Positions 57,601-64,000 of a DNA stretch of 64,000 nt are shown one piece after another. The translations under genes and the position numbers were made by a program. How positions within the stretch are numbered: position 1 is the stretch's first letter; each line of letters starts with the position of its first letter. Below the pieces are notes generated by a model. That model was not told where the DNA came from. It made no database searches and worked only from the letters and a program-made list of their open reading frames with translations. Source of the DNA: Bradymonadales bacterium (GTDB lineage: Bacteria > Myxococcota_A > Bradymonadia > JAFGEP01); assembly GCA_016931535.1 (NCBI GenBank), contig JAFGEP010000135.1, forward strand, positions 42,901 to 106,900, written 5' to 3'.

Positions 57601-59424
57601 TCAGGCCATGCGTTGGGCGATGCCCTGAAATACCGAGAGGGTTCTCTGGAGCGCTTCGTCGTCGCGCCCCAACTCGGCGACATCCTTGGTGTCGATATCC
57701 TGCTTGGCGTTCTTCAACAGCTTGGTGGCCTTGGCCAGGGTGTCGCTCCCCAGGTTGCTGCTCAGCAGGAACTCCTTGACCACGGGGAGCAGCTTCTCCA
57801 CCTCCCGGATCGTCCTGCGGATAGCTGCCCGCTTGGCCTCGACCTCCTCGCTGTGCCGGATGTCCAACAGGTAGTCGCGATTCTCTTCGATCATCTTCTG
57901 GATCTCGTCCTCGGTCAGGCCGGTGGTGGCGGTCACCGTGATCGACTTGGCCTTGCCGGTCTCCAGGTCTCTGGCCGAGACGCTCACGATGCCATCGGCC
58001 GAGATGGAGAAGGTGACCTCCAGCTCCACCTCGCCCGCCGGAGCGGGACGCAGCCCCTCGAACACGAACTCGCCCAACAGGTCGTTGTCCTCGGCCCGAT
58101 CGCTTTCTCCCTGGAGGACCAGGATCTTCACCGAGGTCTGGTTGTCCTTCACCGTGGTGAAGATGCGGCTGGCCTCGGTGGGAACGGTCGTGTTGCGCTC
58201 GATGATCACCTCGAACCCGCCTCCGAATACCATGATGCCGAGCGAGTGGGGGGTGATGTCCAACAGCAGGACCTCCGCCGTCTTGCCGGAGAGTGAGGCG
58301 GCCTGGATGGCTGCCCCCAGTGCGACCACCTCGTCGGGGTGGACATCTTTCTTGGGGGTCCGCGAAAAGAAGCTCTCCGCCGAACGCTGGACCAGCGGCA
58401 TGCGCGTCTGGCCCCCGACCAGGACCACGTCGTCGATCTCGGTGCGCCCCAACCCCGCGTCTTCCAGGACCTGCGAGCAGATCCGAAAGGTCCGCTCGAC
58501 CAGGTCGATACAGAGATCCTCCAGTTGTTCCCGGGTCAGCTCGGTTTGAAGATGGAGCGCCTCGTTGCCCTCGCCGGTGAAGATGAACGGCAAGTTGATG
58601 TCGGTCTGGTTCGCTTCCGAGAGCTCGCACTTGGCCTTTTCTGCGGCATCTTTGAGCCGCTGCAGCGCCATGGTGTCGTGGCGAAGGTCAACCGAGTGTT
58701 CCCGGGCGAACCCGAAGGCCAGGTGTTCGATGATGCGGGCGTCGAAGTCCTCGCCGCCGAGAAAGGAGTCCCCCCCCGAGGCGAGCACGTCGAACACCCC
58801 GTTCTTCATGGTGAGGATGGAGATGTCGAAGGTTCCTCCGCCCAGGTCGTACACGGCCAGGGTCCTGTCGAGGTCTTTGCCGAAGCCATAGGCCAAAGCG
58901 GCGGCGGTCGGCTCGTTGATGATGCGCAGGACGTCCATCCCGGCGATGCGTCCGGCGTCCTTGGTCGCTTGCCGCTGGGAGTCGTTGAAGTAGGCCGGAA
59001 CAGTGATCACCGCCTCGGTGATCTCCTCTCCCAGGAACTCCTCGGCGACGATCTTCATCTCCTGCAGCACCATGCCGGCCACCTCCGGCACGCTGTACAT
59101 CTTACCCCGCGCCTTGACCCGGACATCATCGTGGGGTCCGCGCACGATCTCGTAGGTGCAGGTCTCGATGGCCCTGACCACCTGGGGGCTACTCCATTTC
59201 CGCCCGATCAGCCGCTTGGTGGCATAGACCGTGTGACGGGCATTGGTGATGGCCTGGCGTTTGGCCATCTGTCCCACCAGCCGGCGGCCCGATTCGGTCA
59301 CCGCGACGATGGAGGGCGTGGTCTTGTAGCCGGTTTTGTTGGGAATGACCTGCGCCTGCCCGTTGGTAAACACGGCGACGCAGGAATAGGTGGTTCCCAG
59401 ATCGATGCCGATGACGTGACTCAT
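57601..59424 (-). CDS. Hsp70/DnaK-family chaperone (possible paralog)
   Basis: MSHVIGIDLGTTYSCVAVFTNGQAQVIPNKTGYKTTPSIVAVTESGRRLVGQMAKRQAITN; AVYDLGGGTFDISIL; lacks the typical acidic C-terminal tail. Confidence 0.92.
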   Translation of the reverse strand: MSHVIGIDLGTTYSCVAVFTNGQAQVIPNKTGYKTTPSIVAVTESGRRLVGQMAKRQAITNARHTVYATKRLIGRKWSSPQVVRAIETCTYEIVRGPHDDVRVKARGKMYSVPEVAGMVLQEMKIVAEEFLGEEITEAVITVPAYFNDSQRQATKDAGRIAGMDVLRIINEPTAAALAYGFGKDLDRTLAVYDLGGGTFDISILTMKNGVFDVLASGGDSFLGGEDFDARIIEHLAFGFAREHSVDLRHDTMALQRLKDAAEKAKCELSEANQTDINLPFIFTGEGNEALHLQTELTREQLEDLCIDLVERTFRICSQVLEDAGLGRTEIDDVVLVGGQTRMPLVQRSAESFFSRTPKKDVHPDEVVALGAAIQAASLSGKTAEVLLLDITPHSLGIMVFGGGFEVIIERNTTVPTEASRIFTTVKDNQTSVKILVLQGESDRAEDNDLLGEFVFEGLRPAPAGEVELEVTFSISADGIVSVSARDLETGKAKSITVTATTGLTEDEIQKMIEENRDYLLDIRHSEEVEAKRAAIRRTIREVEKLLPVVKEFLLSSNLGSDTLAKATKLLKNAKQDIDTKDVAELGRDDEALQRTLSVFQGIAQRMA

Positions 59425-59601
59425 GGGTCTCCTATCCCCGCTGCTGTCCACTGCCTCAGGAGTTTCGCCTTGCGAGGCCAGGCAAACTCCAACCCCCTTG
59501 GGGCTCTGTAACCAGGCCCAGCAATTACTGTATCACACCCGGGGAGCGATCGTCTGCAGGTTGAAGTGGCCACGACCGGACCCCGCATACGCAGTCAACC
59601 A

Positions 59602-60720
59602 TCAACGGGGCAATTTCGCCAATTCTACCAGGGTTTCGTGATGACCCGGGTCTACAGCCAGGATGGTCTGCAGACGTGCACGCGCCTCGTCAGGTCGATT
59701 CATGCGGGCGAGGAGCTTCGCCTCCAACAAGAGGAGCGTGGGGTCTGGTTGACCACCCGTCGAGAGGGTCCTCACCAGCTCCAGTGCCTCCTCCAAGCCA
59801 TCACCGCTTTCCAGTACCGTTTCGGCCAACTCCATGGCCACCTGGCGCTCTTCCGTCAACCGCAAGGCCCGCCGGTACCAGTCGGCCGCTTCTGTCAGCT
59901 GCCCCAGCGATCGCAGGCGGCGCGCCCGCACGACTAGCGAATCGAAGGTCAGGCGGGAGATTTCGGTCGGCCCCTGTCGTGCCAGAGACTTCGACCGCTT
60001 CTGGCGCAGCTTCTTCTCCTGGCGTTCCCAGGGACCGACATACCCCTGGTCGAGGTAGCGATCATACTCCTGACGGTTCCGGGGGGAGCCGAGTGTCTGG
60101 TAGGCCTTGTTCACCCAGCGGAACACCTCTTTGAGCGGCTGCTCCAGCGGTCCGATCTCCTTGCGAAACCAGCGATCGGGATGAAAGACCTTGGCCAGTC
60201 GATAGTAGGCGTCCTGGATCTGGCGCAGGTCGGCGTTCCGCTCCACACCGAACAGGTCGTAGAAGCTGACCCGCCTCAGGTGGTAGTGGTAGTAGGCCAA
60301 CAGCTTGCGCATCGGCAGAGGCATCGCCCCTTCCTGCTCGATGGTCAGGGGATCGAAGGTGAACTGATCGAAGGATACGGGCCAATTGGTGGGACGAAGC
60401 TCTTCGATCGGCTCTTTCTTGGGCTCGGGGAGAGGCGAGCTGCGGTTGGGCAGGGTGATCAAGCGGTGGTCGGACAGGGTCCGCAAGGTATCGATGGTTT
60501 GCTGGTGAGGTAGACCACTGATACGGAGGAGGTCCTTCAGGCTGACCTTGCCATCCACCCGCGACAGCAGAAACCAGGTCTCCGGAGTGAATGCCAGCTT
60601 GCCAAGGTCGGGTGGGGCTTCACTGGAGACCGGTATATCGTCGCCAAATCCAAGATCAGCTATCGGTTCCGCCACAGATCTTCCACCCCGTCGCCTGCCT
60701 GCCGGCGATTCGCCCAGCAC
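59602..60720 (-). CDS. J-domain protein with N-terminal small helical module and C-terminal TPRs
   Basis: FYDLFGVERNADLRQIQDAYYRLAKVFHPDRW...VNKAYQTLGSPRNRQEYDRYL; HPD motif. Confidence 0.85.
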   Translation of the reverse strand: MLGESPAGRRRGGRSVAEPIADLGFGDDIPVSSEAPPDLGKLAFTPETWFLLSRVDGKVSLKDLLRISGLPHQQTIDTLRTLSDHRLITLPNRSSPLPEPKKEPIEELRPTNWPVSFDQFTFDPLTIEQEGAMPLPMRKLLAYYHYHLRRVSFYDLFGVERNADLRQIQDAYYRLAKVFHPDRWFRKEIGPLEQPLKEVFRWVNKAYQTLGSPRNRQEYDRYLDQGYVGPWERQEKKLRQKRSKSLARQGPTEISRLTFDSLVVRARRLRSLGQLTEAADWYRRALRLTEERQVAMELAETVLESGDGLEEALELVRTLSTGGQPDPTLLLLEAKLLARMNRPDEARARLQTILAVDPGHHETLVELAKLPR

Positions 60721-60739
60721 AGTGTTTCCTGTACTTGGT

Positions 60740-60768
60740 ATTCTTCCCGTTTCTGTCCGTCATTGCAA
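60740..60768 (-). promoter_or_regulatory. Candidate sigma70-like promoter for J-protein/DnaK operon
   Basis: Reverse strand TTGCAA - N17 - AAGAAT, about 20 bp upstream of the annotated start. Confidence 0.3.
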
Positions 60769-60810
60769 GAGCCTGTCCGGACCGAGTGGGGAAAATCCTC
60801 TGCTTCCCGC

Positions 60811-62217
<1,407 letters not shown>

Positions 62218-62304
62218 TGTTGCTCTCCTCTCCAGTGATGGGTCACAGGCAGGACCGATCGGATCGGCCCCACGGGGTAGACGACCCTACGCCTGCTCCA
62301 GCCG

Positions 62305-62847
62305 TTACCCGGCTTCCAGGTCGATCACCTCCATGAGCACGTTCTCGTTGGTAAATACGCAGATCTCCGAGGCGATGTGCATCGCCTTCTCCACCACCTC
62401 GCGGGCCCCCAGGTCGGTGTTTCGGGCAAGAGCCTTGGCGGCTGCCAGGGCATAGGGACCTCCGCTGCCGATGGCGGCGATCCCCTCGTCCGGTTCGATG
62501 ACGTCTCCGGTGCCCGAGATCACCAGGGTGATCTCCTTGTTGGCGGCCACCAGCATCGCTTCCAGCCGTCGCAGGTAGCGATCGGTCCGCCAGTCCTTGG
62601 CCATCTCCACCGAAGCCCGCAAGAGGTTCTTGTTGTACTCCTTGAGCTTGGCCTCCAGCCGCTCGAACAAGGTCATGGCGTCGGCGGTGGAGCCTGCGAA
62701 CCCCACGATAACCTTGCCTTCCGCCAGCCGGCGGACTTTCTTCGCAGTCTGCTTCACAATGGTGTTGCCCATCGAGACCTGGCCGTCGCCAGCCACGACG
62801 ACGGAGTTCTTGTCCCGGACAGTGAGAATGGTCGTTCCTTGCATCAT
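62305..62847 (-). CDS. hslV: ATP-dependent protease subunit HslV
   Basis: [37 protein letters not shown]...[21 protein letters not shown]. Confidence 0.96.
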   Translation of the reverse strand: MMQGTTILTVRDKNSVVVAGDGQVSMGNTIVKQTAKKVRRLAEGKVIVGFAGSTADAMTLFERLEAKLKEYNKNLLRASVEMAKDWRTDRYLRRLEAMLVAANKEITLVISGTGDVIEPDEGIAAIGSGGPYALAAAKALARNTDLGAREVVEKAMHIASEICVFTNENVLMEVIDLEAG

Positions 62848-62911
62848 GGTAGGTTCCTCGATGACCGCTCGGTGCACAAGGTGGGCAAGGTAAGCACGGA
62901 TCGGATCGGAT

Positions 62912-63862
62912 TCAACTGTCGGCTTTGCCGCCCCCGGGATCGCCGTCGTTGCGACGAGGGCCGGTACGAGCCCGCGGATGGGTCCGATCGTAGACCTCCA
63001 TGAGCCGAGCTATCGAGACATGGGTGTACTTCTGGGTCGTGGAGAGGCTGGAATGCCCCAGCATCTCCTGGATGGCGCGCAGATCGGCGCCGGCATCCAG
63101 CAGATGGGTGGCAAAGGAGTGGCGCAGGCCATGAGGGCTCACCTTGGGGTCCATCCCCGCCGTGATCTGGGCTTGTCTCAACAACCGCCGTACACTTCGT
63201 GCCGTCAACCGGCCTCCCCGATCGTTCACAAACAGCGCGCGATCGTCCTGACCATGAGGTCCCCTGAGCTCCGGGCGCCGAACCAGGTAGCGACGCAACG
63301 CCAGTATCGAGGCGTCGGTCAGGGGAACTTCCCGCTGCTTGCCCCCCTTGCCGGTGACCCGGACCCAACCCTCCTCCAGATCACATCGATCCAGATCCAG
63401 GCCGACGAGCTCCGAAACCCGCAGGCCGGTCCCGTACAAGAGCTCCCACATCGCCAGGTCACGCGCCCTCAAGGGGCTGTCGCCAAGCTCCTGGTCGAGC
63501 AGGTGGAACGCCTCGTCCACCGACAGGAAAGACCGAAGCGCTCGCGGCACCTTGGGCGCGCTGATGAGCTGCGCCGGATCGGTCGGTTGGGCGCCCCGGC
63601 GAACCAGGAAGCGGAAGAAGGACCGCAGCGTCGCCACCTTGCGCGCCAGGGTAGAGGGACCGTTGTGCTCCAGCCGGGTGGCCAAGAAACGCCGCAAATG
63701 GTGGGGTTGGATCTGCGCCGACGTCAGCTCCGGGGCGTTCGACTCCAGCCACCCGTCGAACTGGGAGAGATCACTGGCGTAAGCGCGAAGGGTCTCCGAG
63801 GATGCTCCACGCTCGGCCTTCATGGCGGCCAGAAAAGATGCGATCTCCGGTCCAATGGCCAT
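62912..63862 (-). CDS. xerC: XerC-like tyrosine recombinase
   Basis: [71 protein letters not shown]; adjacent to hslVU. Confidence 0.93.
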   Translation of the reverse strand: MAIGPEIASFLAAMKAERGASSETLRAYASDLSQFDGWLESNAPELTSAQIQPHHLRRFLATRLEHNGPSTLARKVATLRSFFRFLVRRGAQPTDPAQLISAPKVPRALRSFLSVDEAFHLLDQELGDSPLRARDLAMWELLYGTGLRVSELVGLDLDRCDLEEGWVRVTGKGGKQREVPLTDASILALRRYLVRRPELRGPHGQDDRALFVNDRGGRLTARSVRRLLRQAQITAGMDPKVSPHGLRHSFATHLLDAGADLRAIQEMLGHSSLSTTQKYTHVSIARLMEVYDRTHPRARTGPRRNDGDPGGGKADS

Positions 63863-64000
63863 CCGCCTTGCCTGCCTGTGCCACGCTATTTCGTTCCGAA
63901 GACCACGTGGAATAGAAGTTGGGAATAGGTGTGAGCCACAGTCCCCCCTTCAATGCTGGTTACAGCCCAGTTAACCGTGAACTGCATCATCGTAGATCAA

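Noticed and set aside
58339-59511. 390-aa plus-strand ORF
   Set aside because: Antisense to the DnaK gene, which has unambiguous Hsp70 motifs.
62912-63862. Tyrosine recombinase as evidence for an integrated element
   Set aside because: Sequence and adjacency to hslV-hslU fit chromosomal XerC; no att-like repeats, tRNA or phage genes nearby.

Overview
High-GC bacterial chromosomal segment, essentially fully coding, with about 55 protein genes. No rRNA, tRNA, CRISPR array, prophage or transposon was recognised. Gene families (MXAN_5187-type C-terminus, Cys-rich lipoproteins, TPR/PilZ/J-domain hybrids, sulfatase-like proteins) suggest a Myxococcota-like or other deltaproteobacterial lineage; this is inference only. 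Core content: slt-type transglycosylase, rpoD, yebC-ruvC-ruvA-ruvB-folE-like, mreBCD, nadD, namZ-like, a double MCE/Mla-type ABC transporter operon, ClC antiporter, a stand-alone rplC, dapF-rimI-engB, coaE, a J-protein/DnaK/wHTH-like operon, and xerC-hslV-hslU. Most interesting observations: (1) an MCE operon with two permeases and two ATPases whose motifs are complementarily degenerate (one has lost LSGG, the other has Walker-B E->D), predicting a heterodimeric ABC importer with one canonical and one degenerate ATP site; (2) a zinc-ribbon membrane protein with about seven copies of a (K/R)TxxGMP-like motif in its linker; (3) a DnaK paralog flanked by two proteins sharing a small helical module; (4) a FolE-family protein and a signal-peptidase-I-family protein that lack key catalytic residues. 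All calls are from reading the translated ORFs; no database search was run, and novelty is not established.
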